Counted from the stretch's first letter, positions 1 to 7,302 are shown. The stretch is DNA of 64,000 nucleotides from Phenylobacterium deserti (GCF_003254705.1 NZ_QFYR01000001.1:1364001-1428000), one strand, 5' to 3'. Numbers and translations: made by a program. The notes: a model not told the origin generated them from the letters alone.

Positions 1-916
1 TCAAAGCGTCGGCGCTAGAAGTGGCAAGGTCAGGGCGCACGCCGCGGCCTTCCCAGTTGTCGTCGGTGATCGGGTTACGCGCTTTTCCGCTGGGCAGAAA
101 CAGAGCAAGTTCGCCGCCCATGGGTGTGATCCCGCCAGGGTTCGCGCCCCCGCCGGTGGTCTCCCCTACGAGCTTTGCAAGCTTCATGGCCTGCAGGTCG
201 TAGGCGAATTCCTCGCCGCCCGAGAAGGTCTGCTTGCTGGTCAGCAGATACACCGGCTTGCCGGTGAAGCGGACGGGCGTTTTCTCCGTCCAGAAGGCTT
301 CGGTCCGGAAGGTCTCCGTGCCTGGATTGCGCCAGATCAGGTCGTTGACGTGCACCGGCTTGTCCCCGGGCACAAAGAAGCTGACGAGGTAGGCCACCGC
401 TTCGGGCTCGCCGCCGCCGTTGCGGCGCAGGTCCACGATAAGGGCCTTGCAGTCGGCGATTTGCGACATGGCCTTGTCGATCGCCGGCTTGAACACGGCG
501 CCCGGCGGGAAGCCGACCACCTCGAGGTATCCGACGTCTCCAGCCAGGCGATCGGCGCGCACCACGCCCGCTTCACTGCGGGGTGGCGGGCCACCCTGCG
601 CGCCGGGAGGCGGCGGGCCGTTGCGAGTGACGACGCGCAGGTGCCCGTCATGCGCCACCTCCGCCATGTCGGCGCTGATCTGCTTGGCGAAGGCTTGCAC
701 GTCCGTGAGATGGGCGTACGCGCCCGCAGCTTCTGCAGCGGTGATCTTTTCCGCAGTCGCCGCGCCGACGCTGGGCTCCACATACTGCTCGCGCAGCGCC
801 TTGGCCGCCTGCTCGACAGCAGCCTTGCGGGCCGTGGGCTCAAGAGGCTGCGCCAGGGCGGGCAGTGCAGCGCTGGTCAGCAGCAGGGCCAGGGCGGCCG
901 CAATCGTCGTCTTCAC
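1..916 (-). CDS. S41-family (tail-specific/IRBP-like) serine peptidase, 3' end cut by the window
   Basis: The gene reads leftward from a GTG at 914-916, with a GGAG Shine-Dalgarno 7 bases upstream, and runs off the left edge after about 305 residues. A Sec signal peptide (about residues 1-22, ending ALA) indicates a periplasmic enzyme. The S41 catalytic core is visible: VDLRRNGGG at about 161-169 and TFSGGEEF with the expected nucleophile Ser232. An N-terminal helical domain of about 120 residues precedes it, as in S41 enzymes without a PDZ domain. The family cleaves near C-termini of extracytoplasmic proteins; the substrate is unknown. It lies 117 bases beyond the amyloid-like operon on the same strand, so read-through is possible but no shared function is shown. 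Confidence 0.88.
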   Translation of the reverse strand, partial: MKTTIAAALALLLTSAALPALAQPLEPTARKAAVEQAAKALREQYVEPSVGAATAEKITAAEAAGAYAHLTDVQAFAKQISADMAEVAHDGHLRVVTRNGPPPPGAQGGPPPRSEAGVVRADRLAGDVGYLEVVGFPPGAVFKPAIDKAMSQIADCKALIVDLRRNGGGEPEAVAYLVSFFVPGDKPVHVNDLIWRNPGTETFRTEAFWTEKTPVRFTGKPVYLLTSKQTFSGGEEFAYDLQAMKLAKLVGETTGGGANPGGITPMGGELALFLPSGKARNPITDDNWEGRGVRPDLATSSADAL

Positions 917-1032
917 CTCAGGTCTCCCGGAACTTCGTTCTTCGAACTCCGGGTCAGGTCATAGGCCTCTGCGGCTCTGGCTCAAGTTAAGCTATGTTCA
1001 GGATCCGCGCAGCGCAGGCTTCTCGCGAGGGC

Positions 1033-2391
1033 CTAGAACCGATATGGCGCGCGGAACACCACCCGCATGTCCGGCGCGTCGGACGTGACGCCGAACTCAA
1101 AGGCGTTGTTCAACGTCAGGCGGGGTGTCAGGCGGAAGGACCAGCCCATCATCATGCTGCCGACCTGAAGGGCGCGGGACTCGTTTTCTTCGCCGTTCAC
1201 GATGGTCTTGGTTGGCTGGATGTAGCTATGTCCATAGCCCAGCGATACCGAGAAGCGCGGGTTCAACGACAGGCCAAACCCTAAGGAGCCGCTGATAGAA
1301 GCGCCGGGCTCAATGCGGCCCAGGAAGATCGGGTCGCTGTCTCCGTTCGGGATCCGCCGGTCGATGTCGCGGCCCCAGGTATGCAGATAGCTGATGCCGC
1401 CGAAAATGATCGCAGGATCGGTGGGGTAGAGCATGGTGACGCCGGCTTCGGCGCTCCAGAACCCGGAGCCGGTGGACAGCTCCTGGGCGACGCCGTCGCG
1501 GTCGTACTCCACCTCATAAGGGCCGGTGCCGGTCGGAGTCTTCACTCGCGTGTTTGCGACGAAGATCGGCCAGCCGTTTCGGCCGTAGTTCAGCTGGTAG
1601 CGGGCGCCCACCTCGACGTCGCCGATGTCTTGGCCGCGCAGCTCGCTTGTCCGTTGCACGGCGTTGTCGGCGGCGGACACGTTTTGGATCGAGTCGTGAC
1701 GCCACACGTAGGGTACGCGGGCCTCGACCTCGAGCCGGTTCGTCAGCCCGTACCGACCCGCGAGGGTGACGACCCCGGTATCGCGCCCGACGTCGCCCGC
1801 ATCGATCGCTCCCACCAGAATGCCTTGGACGATCTGAACGCCACGGAAGATCAGGCGATTGTTGCTGGTTCGCACGTATTCGACCGATGGGTCGAACACG
1901 AAGTGCCCGCGCGGCGTCAGCACGCCCAGCCCGGGCGGGATGGCGTCGGCGTCAGCGCGGGCCTGCTCCGGCGGGGCCTGGCCCACAGGCCGGGCGGGGC
2001 CTACCTGCGGCACGCCTGACGGGGTGGGGGCGGTGGGCGCCACGGGCTGCACTGGAGGCGCTTCGCTGACTGGGTTCGGGACCTGCTGCTGGAGCGCGGC
2101 CATGCTCGTGGCCCGGCCGATGCCCGCCGCGCGGATGGCGTTCAGCATCTCGTCGCGTTGCGCCTTCAGCTCGTCGAGCTCCTTGCGCTGAGCCTCGATC
2201 AATTGGGACTGGCGGGTCAGTTCAGCCTTGAGCTCATTGAATTGCGAGGGGCTGACCGCATCCTGGCTCGCCGCAGGCGCTGCGGCGGGCGCCACCTGCG
2301 CTTGAGCCGCGCCGGCCGCTCCGAGCCCAAGCACGATCGAACCCGCCAGCGCCATGGGCGCAGGCGGGAGCGCAGCATTCCGGTTGAGCAT
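1033..2391 (-). CDS. FapF-like outer-membrane channel: signal peptide, coiled coil, C-terminal beta-barrel
   Basis: 452 residues. A signal peptide (1-32, ending AQA) is followed by an Ala/Pro linker, a heptad-like coiled coil at about 48-90 (repeated LKAEL, LIEAQ, LDELK), a Pro-rich linker, and from about 160 alternating aromatic/hydrophobic strands ending in YRF, the usual C-terminal aromatic of outer-membrane proteins. Length and architecture match FapF, the trimeric coiled-coil-plus-barrel pore that exports amyloid subunits in the Pseudomonas Fap system. It is the last gene of the operon, as fapF is. A GGGGGAGG ribosome site lies just before the ATG. A generic transporter-type barrel is the alternative; the neighbours favour FapF. 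Confidence 0.68.
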   Translation of the reverse strand: MLNRNAALPPAPMALAGSIVLGLGAAGAAQAQVAPAAAPAASQDAVSPSQFNELKAELTRQSQLIEAQRKELDELKAQRDEMLNAIRAAGIGRATSMAALQQQVPNPVSEAPPVQPVAPTAPTPSGVPQVGPARPVGQAPPEQARADADAIPPGLGVLTPRGHFVFDPSVEYVRTSNNRLIFRGVQIVQGILVGAIDAGDVGRDTGVVTLAGRYGLTNRLEVEARVPYVWRHDSIQNVSAADNAVQRTSELRGQDIGDVEVGARYQLNYGRNGWPIFVANTRVKTPTGTGPYEVEYDRDGVAQELSTGSGFWSAEAGVTMLYPTDPAIIFGGISYLHTWGRDIDRRIPNGDSDPIFLGRIEPGASISGSLGFGLSLNPRFSVSLGYGHSYIQPTKTIVNGEENESRALQVGSMMMGWSFRLTPRLTLNNAFEFGVTSDAPDMRVVFRAPYRF

Positions 2392-2421
2392 TTTAGTCGC
2401 CTCCCCCTGTTGTCTTTGAAT

Positions 2422-2967
2422 CTAGTTGAGCATCGCGGCCCGGAGCCCGTCGGCTTCGCGTCCGCGCTGCGCCGACAGCTTGGGGCTTCCAAGGTCGGTC
2501 AGTTCGGCCAGGCGCACACGGGCGCGTCGGATGCGGCCCTTGAGGACCCCGACGTCGCAGCCGCAGACATGGGCCGCTTCCTGATAGGAAAGGCCGCCTG
2601 CCACCACGAGGAGCAGGGCGTCCCGGTTGTCGTCCGGCAGCAGCGGCAGAGCGTCGAGGATCTCGCCGTACTGCAGGCGCCACTCCTGGTCCGGATCGCA
2701 GGTGAGCTGACCGGACAGCTGGCCGTCGGGGTCTTCGACCATCGGCCGGCGGCGAGTGCGCTGTGTCAGGAACTCATTCTTGAGGATGCGAAACATCCAG
2801 GCGGCGATGTTCGTGCCGGGCTGAAAGGCGTCCCGGAAGCGCCACACGCGGACCAAGGCGTCTTGTACGAGATCGTCGGCTTCGACGGAGGAGCCTGTCA
2901 GGGCCGTGGCGTAGGCGCGAAGCTTGGGGATCTGCCCCAGCATCGCCTCGCGAAAGGAGTCGCTCAT
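2422..2967 (-). CDS. EcfG-like extracytoplasmic-function sigma factor inside the amyloid-like operon
   Basis: 181 residues with sigma2 (about 12-75: ADDLVQDALVRVWRF, then FQPGTNIAAWMFRILKNEF) and sigma4 (about 105-155: LPLLPDDNRDALLLV, LSYQEAAHVCGCDVGVLKGRIRRAR). The FQxGTNxxAW segment and GxSYxEAAxxCG helix resemble EcfG, the alphaproteobacterial general-stress sigma, and its paralogues more than FecI or RpoE types. No NepR or PhyR gene is adjacent. It starts 11 bases after the upstream secreted-protein gene and ends 30 bases before the FapF-like gene, so it is transcribed with the operon. Control of the operon or of a wider stress regulon is inference. Confidence 0.85.
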   Translation of the reverse strand: MSDSFREAMLGQIPKLRAYATALTGSSVEADDLVQDALVRVWRFRDAFQPGTNIAAWMFRILKNEFLTQRTRRRPMVEDPDGQLSGQLTCDPDQEWRLQYGEILDALPLLPDDNRDALLLVVAGGLSYQEAAHVCGCDVGVLKGRIRRARVRLAELTDLGSPKLSAQRGREADGLRAAMLN

Positions 2968-2978
2968 CCCCAGCCCCC

Positions 2979-3524
2979 TCAGCGCCCCGTTCGATCGGCA
3001 AGCGCCAGCCCGACCGCGTTCTGAACATTTGCGGTAATTCGATCAGCGGACAGCTGCGCTTGAAGTTCCGAGAGTTGCGGAATGATAAGTCGGATATCGG
3101 TGTCTTGCCGAATGTCCCGGCCGTTCGCGGTGTTCGTGATCACGCTCGCAATCCGGTCGCCTGTCAGGCTGTGCAGCACCTGGGTTTCGCCGCCGACCCC
3201 GGGGATCGTGGTCATCCAGCCGTCCGGCAGACCGGTGGCGGTCACTGCCGAGAGATCTCCGATGTGTTCGGCGACCGCGCCGGTGTCGGTCCAGGTGAGC
3301 CGGGTCTGCAGGGCCAACTGCCCATCGATGTAGGTGCGGACCTCCGCGCCGAGGCCGATCTCGACCCCGAGCGGCGTCAGGATCCCGCCTCGCATGTTGC
3401 TCAGCTCGGTCTCGCTGAGCGTGGCCGGCTCCAGGAAAGGATCGGCCGCGAGCTCCTGGGCGGCGACGGGCCCGGCCAGGGTCAGCGCCGTTGCGGCGCA
3501 AAGGGAAAACAGCGCGCGTTTCAT
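2979..3524 (-). CDS. Secreted protein with double-glycine-like motif, in the FapE position
   Basis: 181 residues from the ATG at 3524, which overlaps the C39 peptidase stop by four bases (ATGA). A longer frame starting at 3635 exists but would lie inside the peptidase gene. A signal peptide ends at about residue 23 (VAA). The mature start has an ADPxxxPAT stretch, also present in the 142-residue protein upstream, followed by LSETELSNMRGG at 36-47. That fits the LSxxELxxIxGG leader consensus recognised by C39 peptidases. The remainder is predicted beta-rich and has no Cys. Position between a C39 peptidase and a barrel corresponds to fapE, but I see no clear sequence identity to FapE. Processing after Gly47 is inference. 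Confidence 0.72.
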   Translation of the reverse strand: MKRALFSLCAATALTLAGPVAAQELAADPFLEPATLSETELSNMRGGILTPLGVEIGLGAEVRTYIDGQLALQTRLTWTDTGAVAEHIGDLSAVTATGLPDGWMTTIPGVGGETQVLHSLTGDRIASVITNTANGRDIRQDTDIRLIIPQLSELQAQLSADRITANVQNAVGLALADRTGR

Positions 3525-4237
3525 GGCAGTACCTGGACGGTGGTGATCTGGTAAATGGGGGGAAGTTCGCGCGTGAAGGACGCCAGGCTGCTGTCGTCCA
3601 GCGCGTCGAGGCGTGCGGTCGGAAGGCTGCCCCACTCCTTCTGACTGTTGAAGGCGCCATCGGCGGAGTTCGGGTGGATCATGAACACCACACCGTTCCA
3701 GACCTGTGCGAACTCGGCCAGGCTGTAAGCCTTGAGGCCAAGCGCCGGGTCACCGACCAGGACCTTGCCGCCCTGGACGCCCTTCACCACGACGAAGTGA
3801 CGGTAGTTGCCCACGTTGATCACCGCGATCGCCGGGCTCTTGTGCTTGCGCAGGAGGTCCAGGTTTTCGCGGTACCCGTCGGCGCTAAGCCCGATGGATT
3901 TCAGGTAGTTCTTCATGTCCAGCAGGCTGAAGCCCACCTGACGGATCTTCGCCTGGTCGCCAGTGGCGTACATGGCCTTGAAGATCTCGGCTTCGCCCAC
4001 CGGTCGGCCATAGTGGTGGTGCAGCAGGGTGGCCAGCGCCGCCGAGCCGCAGCTGTAGTCGTATTGCTGACGCACCACGGTGCGGAAAGGCATGTCACGC
4101 ATGCTGACCACGGGTGCGGCGAACGTCCCCAGGCCTGTGTTAAAGAATGCCTGGGCGGCCGCGCCAGACGGCGCCGCCGCCAACATCAGGGACGTGGCGG
4201 CGAGGAGGAAGCCGATACGGGTGCGACTGCGTCTCAT
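3521..4237 (-). CDS. Secreted C39-family cysteine peptidase, FapD-like
   Basis: 238 residues. A signal peptide (about 1-28, ending AAA-QA) precedes a complete peptidase C39 domain: oxyanion Gln57 and nucleophile Cys62 in QYDYSCGSAAL, His146 in NYRHFVVVKG and Asp162 in VGDPALG. There is no ABC-transporter or membrane part, unlike bacteriocin exporters, so the enzyme should work free in the periplasm, as proposed for FapD. Its start overlaps the upstream gene by four bases and its stop overlaps the next start by four, implying translational coupling. Likely substrates are the two operon partners carrying double-glycine-like motifs. Confidence 0.85.
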   Translation of the reverse strand: MRRSRTRIGFLLAATSLMLAAAPSGAAAQAFFNTGLGTFAAPVVSMRDMPFRTVVRQQYDYSCGSAALATLLHHHYGRPVGEAEIFKAMYATGDQAKIRQVGFSLLDMKNYLKSIGLSADGYRENLDLLRKHKSPAIAVINVGNYRHFVVVKGVQGGKVLVGDPALGLKAYSLAEFAQVWNGVVFMIHPNSADGAFNSQKEWGSLPTARLDALDDSSLASFTRELPPIYQITTVQVLP

Positions 4238-4662
4238 GGGGTCGGGACGGTCACCACGCTGATGTTGATGGCGCCCTGCAGAGTGTTGTTGGCCCCGGTG
4301 TTGACGACGAAGTTGCCGACGCCGCTGAAGCCAGAGAGCGCCGTGGGCGAGAAGTTCACATCGCCGCTCGTCACGCTGTTGGCGACCACGCTGTTGCCGG
4401 TGGAGGCGCCCGTCAGCTGTTGGCTGGTCAGAGCTTCAACGAACGTTCCGTCGCCGGCGCTGATGTCGGACATCTCTTCCAGGCTCAGGGCGGCGCCTTC
4501 GGAAGCGGTGAGCGGCGGGACCGCGAGCGGCGCGACGTCGCCGACGTCGATCGTCGCAACGGTGGCGGGCGTGGCGAGTGGGTCGGCGAGCAGTTGCGGC
4601 TCGGCGCCCGCGGCGCTGGCCGTCAGCAGGCCGAGCGCCAGCAGAGGAAGCATCTTTTTCAT
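4234..4662 (-). CDS. Short secreted amyloid-related protein (FapB-like position)
   Basis: 142 residues with a 20-residue signal peptide (ends AGA). An ADPLATPAT stretch near 27-34 is shared with the 181-residue protein, and LSLEEMSDISAG at 59-70 resembles a double-glycine leader with an Ala-Gly end. The C-terminal part has an LTSQQLTG box (79-85) and TSGDV...GFSGV...NTGANN...QGA (98-131). The same two elements, in the same order, occur in the repeat protein upstream, so the two appear to be paralogues of very different length. The gene follows a terminator-like hairpin and overlaps the peptidase gene. Role as minor subunit or nucleator is inferred by analogy with FapB. No database family was recognised. 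Confidence 0.72.
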   Translation of the reverse strand: MKKMLPLLALGLLTASAAGAEPQLLADPLATPATVATIDVGDVAPLAVPPLTASEGAALSLEEMSDISAGDGTFVEALTSQQLTGASTGNSVVANSVTSGDVNFSPTALSGFSGVGNFVVNTGANNTLQGAINISVVTVPTP

Positions 4663-4689
4663 AGTCCCCTCCCCAGGGAACGGGTCTTG

Positions 4690-4737
4690 AAAAACAAAGG
4701 CGGGAAGCCGCGCCAGAGGGGGATCCCTCCGGCGCGG
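4690..4737 (-). terminator. Terminator-like attenuator hairpin between repeat protein and downstream operon genes
   Basis: Arms 4708-4714 and 4731-4737 pair perfectly (7 bp). After one A/C mismatch, 4716-4720 pairs with 4725-4729, leaving a GGAT-containing loop. In the leftward direction a T-rich stretch (TTTG then five T) lies at 4690-4698. Placed inside the operon, it would allow partial read-through and give much more repeat-protein mRNA than downstream mRNA. Confidence 0.65.
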
Positions 4738-4759
4738 CCCCCGGGAGAGGCTCTAAGAC

Positions 4760-5800
4760 TTACGGAGCCGTGCCGCCGCCGAAGCTGATGTTGGCGTTGG
4801 CGGCCAGGGAGGTGGCGGCCTGGTTCAGAGCGCCAGGCGCGGTGTTGAAGGTGGCGGTCTGAACGCCGGCGAAGCCCGCGAAGGAGCCGCCCGCGATGGA
4901 CACGTCGCCCGTGGTGAAGGCGCCGTTTTGGCCAGCGCCGCCCGCCGTGGAGCCGGCGCCCGCACCGGCGCCAGCGCCCGTGCCTTCTTCGCCTTCACCG
5001 CCGTCGGTGCCAGCGCCCGCGGACGAACCCGCGCCGCCGCCCGTGGCCGGACCGAACACCACGCGGACGTTCGTGACCGTGCCGTTCAGCTCTTGGCTGG
5101 ACAGCGTGCTGGTCATGTTCATCGTGGTGGTGTTTTGCGAGTTGTTGATCGAGTTGTTGGTGTTGCCCGAGTCAGCCCAGGACTGGTTGTTCGAGCTGTC
5201 GACCCGGTTGTCCGAATTGTCGTTCATCGAGTCGTTGGTCGAGTTGTCGGAGTTGTCCGACCGGTCCGAGTTGTCGTTCATCGAGTCGACGACGCGGCTG
5301 TTGTCGTTGTTCGAGTCGGTGTTCGACGTGCGGGTGACCGAGTTGTCGTTGTTCGAGTCGCGGTAGCTGGTCGAACGATCCGAGTTGTCGTTGTTCGAGT
5401 CGGCGTAGTTCACCGAGTTGTCGGAGTTGTCCGAACGGTCCGAGTTGTCGGACGAGTCGTTGGTCGTGTTCGTGACGGTGTTGCCCGAGTCCGCCCACGA
5501 TTGGTTGTTCGAGCTGTCGGTGTTGCCGGAGTCAGCCCACGATTGGTTGTTGGAGCTGTCGGTGCTCGTGTTCGTCGTGGTGTTGGTGTTCCCGCTGTGC
5601 GAGCCGGAGCTGTCCGAGGTGTTGGTGGTGGTGGAGTTGTCCATCCAGCTGCTGGAGGCGGCCGCGGAGCCGCTCTCGCCGCCGTCGGCGGTGGCGGTCT
5701 GAGCCGCGGCGTCGGCGGTGGCCGTTTGCGCGATCGCGGCGGTGGAGAGAACCGCGCCGAGGATCAGCGCAGAGGCCGAAGCCATCAGTTTAGAAGTCAT
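4760..5800 (-). CDS. Asn/Ser/Asp-repeat secreted protein, candidate major amyloid subunit (FapC-like position)
   Basis: 346 residues: signal peptide 1-24 (ends AIA), a low-complexity Asn/Ser/Asp/Thr region at about 50-225, a box TLSSQELNG (232-240), a Gly/Ala-rich insert (253-292), and a C-terminal TTGDV...GFAGV domain (296-340) shared with the 142-residue neighbour. The repeat region holds three copies of DSSNNQSWADSGNT (81-94, 95-108, 201-214) and many short DNSD, DSNNDNS and DSMNDNS units. There is no Cys, so the CxxC of Pseudomonas FapC is absent. Asn/Ser-rich repeats suit a fibre-forming or matrix protein. It is the first gene of the operon, with a GGGAGGG ribosome site. Amyloid formation is inference; an acidic adhesin or matrix filler is the alternative. 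Confidence 0.72.
   Translation of the reverse strand: MTSKLMASASALILGAVLSTAAIAQTATADAAAQTATADGGESGSAAASSSWMDNSTTTNTSDSSGSHSGNTNTTTNTSTDSSNNQSWADSGNTDSSNNQSWADSGNTVTNTTNDSSDNSDRSDNSDNSVNYADSNNDNSDRSTSYRDSNNDNSVTRTSNTDSNNDNSRVVDSMNDNSDRSDNSDNSTNDSMNDNSDNRVDSSNNQSWADSGNTNNSINNSQNTTTMNMTSTLSSQELNGTVTNVRVVFGPATGGGAGSSAGAGTDGGEGEEGTGAGAGAGAGSTAGGAGQNGAFTTGDVSIAGGSFAGFAGVQTATFNTAPGALNQAATSLAANANISFGGGTAP
5162..5561 (-). repeat. Three 42-bp coding repeats (14-residue units)
   Basis: Near-identical units lie at about 5162-5200, 5481-5519 and 5522-5561. The last two are in tandem; the first is about 280 bases away. Each encodes DSSNNQSWADSGNT. Silent differences (gtcagcccag against gtccgcccac) show protein-level conservation after duplication. 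Between them are shorter 9-21 bp units reading as DNSD or DSNNDNS. Confidence 0.85.
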
Positions 5801-6071
5801 AGAGATACCCTCCCAGGGTTCAGGACGTACGGAGGTCTCGTCCTCCGACGCCTCCTCAACCGGGGGCTGGGCGAAGAGTTATTCGCACAAAACGGTGATC
5901 GAAAATCGAGCAAATGCAAATATTCGCAAGGTACGATGGAACTCTGTTTGCAGATCCCCTGAGCATTCAAAATCTTTCCAGGAAAATTCGAGGGGCGGCG
6001 TGAAACAACGTCGGGGTCTCGCTGGTTGACTGCCGACGCGCCCGCGTCGGACGTGAACTGGGGAGGGCGAG

Positions 6072-6638
6072 ATGGGGCGAGCACAGCGCGCCTTCGAAGC
6101 TGAGGACTGCGGTCCCGACGAGCAGATCCTGGCGATCGCACACTTTCAGGATCGCGCGGCTTTCGCCCAGCTGTTCAACCGCTTCGCACCCAAGGTGAAG
6201 ACCTACTTCCTGCGCATGGGCGCTCGTGAGGAGCAGGCGGAGGAGCTCGCGCAAGAGACCTTGCTCGCGGTCTGGCGGAAGGCTTGGCAGTTCGATCCGG
6301 AGCGGGCCAGCGCGTGGAGCTGGATCTACACCATCGCTCGCAACCTGCGGATCGATGCGCTCCGTCGCGAACGGCACGCCCACGTGATCCCGCCCGACCC
6401 GGAAGAGGCGCCCACTACCCCGGAGCAGGCGCTCGACGCCTTGGAAGGTGAGGCGGGGGTCCGCCGCGCCCTGCAGCAGCTGCCTACCGACCAGGCCGAG
6501 ATCCTGCGGCTGGCCTTCTTCGAAGAGCGGACGCACAGCGAGATCGCCGAGCAGCTCGGCTTACCGCTTGGAACGGTGAAGTCGAGGATCCGGCGCGCTA
6601 CCGAGAAGCTGCGCGGTTCGCTGGAAGGCTTCCATTGA
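6072..6638 (+). CDS. rpoE: RpoE-type ECF sigma factor, partner of ChrR
   Basis: 188 residues. Sigma2 includes EELAQETLLAVWRKAWQFD and WSWIYTIARNLRIDALRRE (about 60-105); sigma4 includes LPTDQAEILRLAFFEERTH and GLPLGTVKSRIRRATEKLR (about 140-182). This pattern and the overlapping ChrR gene place it in the ECF11 group, which in Rhodobacter responds to singlet oxygen. The ATG follows GGGGAGGG at a good distance. It overlaps chrR by four bases and is divergent from the amyloid-like operon across a 271-base gap. The group is normally autoregulated, but I could not place a convincing promoter in the gap. Confidence 0.92.
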   Translation: MGRAQRAFEAEDCGPDEQILAIAHFQDRAAFAQLFNRFAPKVKTYFLRMGAREEQAEELAQETLLAVWRKAWQFDPERASAWSWIYTIARNLRIDALRRERHAHVIPPDPEEAPTTPEQALDALEGEAGVRRALQQLPTDQAEILRLAFFEERTHSEIAEQLGLPLGTVKSRIRRATEKLRGSLEGFH

Positions 6639-7270
6639 GCGCGACGCGTCACCCGTCAGCGCCGCTGCTTGCCCGTCTCGCGACTGGAGAGCTGCCGACA
6701 GCCGCCGCCCTGGCCGTGGGGGCGCACGTCGAGGGATGCGCCCTCTGCGCCGCGCAGGTACGCGCTGTCGAGGCCACGGAGGGGCAGCGCCTCGCCGGCC
6801 TTCCCGATGCGCCGCTTGCGGCCGACGCCCTTGCGCGAACTCTTCGTCGGCTGGACGTTGGGCGCAGTAAGCCGGCCCTGTCCAGCCCCGTACGCCTAGG
6901 CGACGTTCGGCTTCCGCTGGTGCTCGCCGACGTCGGCTTCGCGCCCCGTCGTTGGGTTGCGCCGGGCTTCTGGGCGGCGCGCGCCCGTATTCCCGACGAG
7001 GATGGCTGGCGTCTGGCGCTGCTCCACGCCCCGGCTGGAGCGAAGGTGCCTTGGCACCAGCACGGCGGCGACGAGATGATTGCGGTGCTTTCCGGGGCCT
7101 TCAGCGATCCTGCAGTTTACGTGCAGGGCGACTTCGCCGAGCACCGCACGGGTGAGGGCCACGAGCTTGCAGTGACGGAGGACGGGCCTTGTGCGTGTCT
7201 GATTGCAGCCCGCGGCGGCGGCGACTTCCGCGGCGTGGGCGGCCTGGCCGCAGCCTGGCTAGGGCTCTAG
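6635..7270 (+). CDS. chrR: ChrR-type zinc-binding anti-sigma factor with C-terminal cupin
   Basis: 211 residues. The anti-sigma domain carries His6, His31, Cys35 and Cys38 (HVEGCALC), the spacing of the zinc ligands known from Rhodobacter ChrR. The cupin domain (about 85-200) keeps His141, His143 and Glu147 in WHQHGGDE, with His176 as probable fourth ligand. ChrR holds RpoE inactive in the cytoplasm and releases it on singlet oxygen or organic hydroperoxide; the cupin is needed for that response. The start overlaps the rpoE stop by four bases, so the pair is translationally coupled. Confidence 0.93.
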   Translation: MSATRHPSAPLLARLATGELPTAAALAVGAHVEGCALCAAQVRAVEATEGQRLAGLPDAPLAADALARTLRRLDVGRSKPALSSPVRLGDVRLPLVLADVGFAPRRWVAPGFWAARARIPDEDGWRLALLHAPAGAKVPWHQHGGDEMIAVLSGAFSDPAVYVQGDFAEHRTGEGHELAVTEDGPCACLIAARGGGDFRGVGGLAAAWLGL

Positions 7271-7277
7271 GCCGGCG

Positions 7278-7302
7278 TCAGCTCAGCGGCGCGCTGAGCT
7301 GA
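7278..7302 (+). terminator. Perfect 11-bp inverted repeat between convergent chrR and DUF3606 gene
   Basis: TCAGCTCAGCG at 7278-7288 pairs with 7292-7302 around a three-base loop. The left arm includes the stop codon of the leftward gene. It lies 8 bases after the chrR stop, so it could end chrR transcription, but no T-tract follows on the plus strand. Confidence 0.4.

Noticed and set aside
5162..5561. CRISPR-like spaced repeats
   Set aside because: Unit lengths are multiples of three in an open frame, spacing is irregular, and the spacers are themselves repeats.
4928..5962. 344-residue plus-strand frame rich in Val and Arg
   Set aside because: Mirror image of the Asn/Ser/Asp repeat gene; the minus frame has signal peptide and ribosome site.
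5801..6071. Sigma-54, EcfG or RpoE promoter elements in the divergent gap
   Set aside because: Partial matches (TGATCG, GGAAC without a proper -10) were found, but none had the required spacing.
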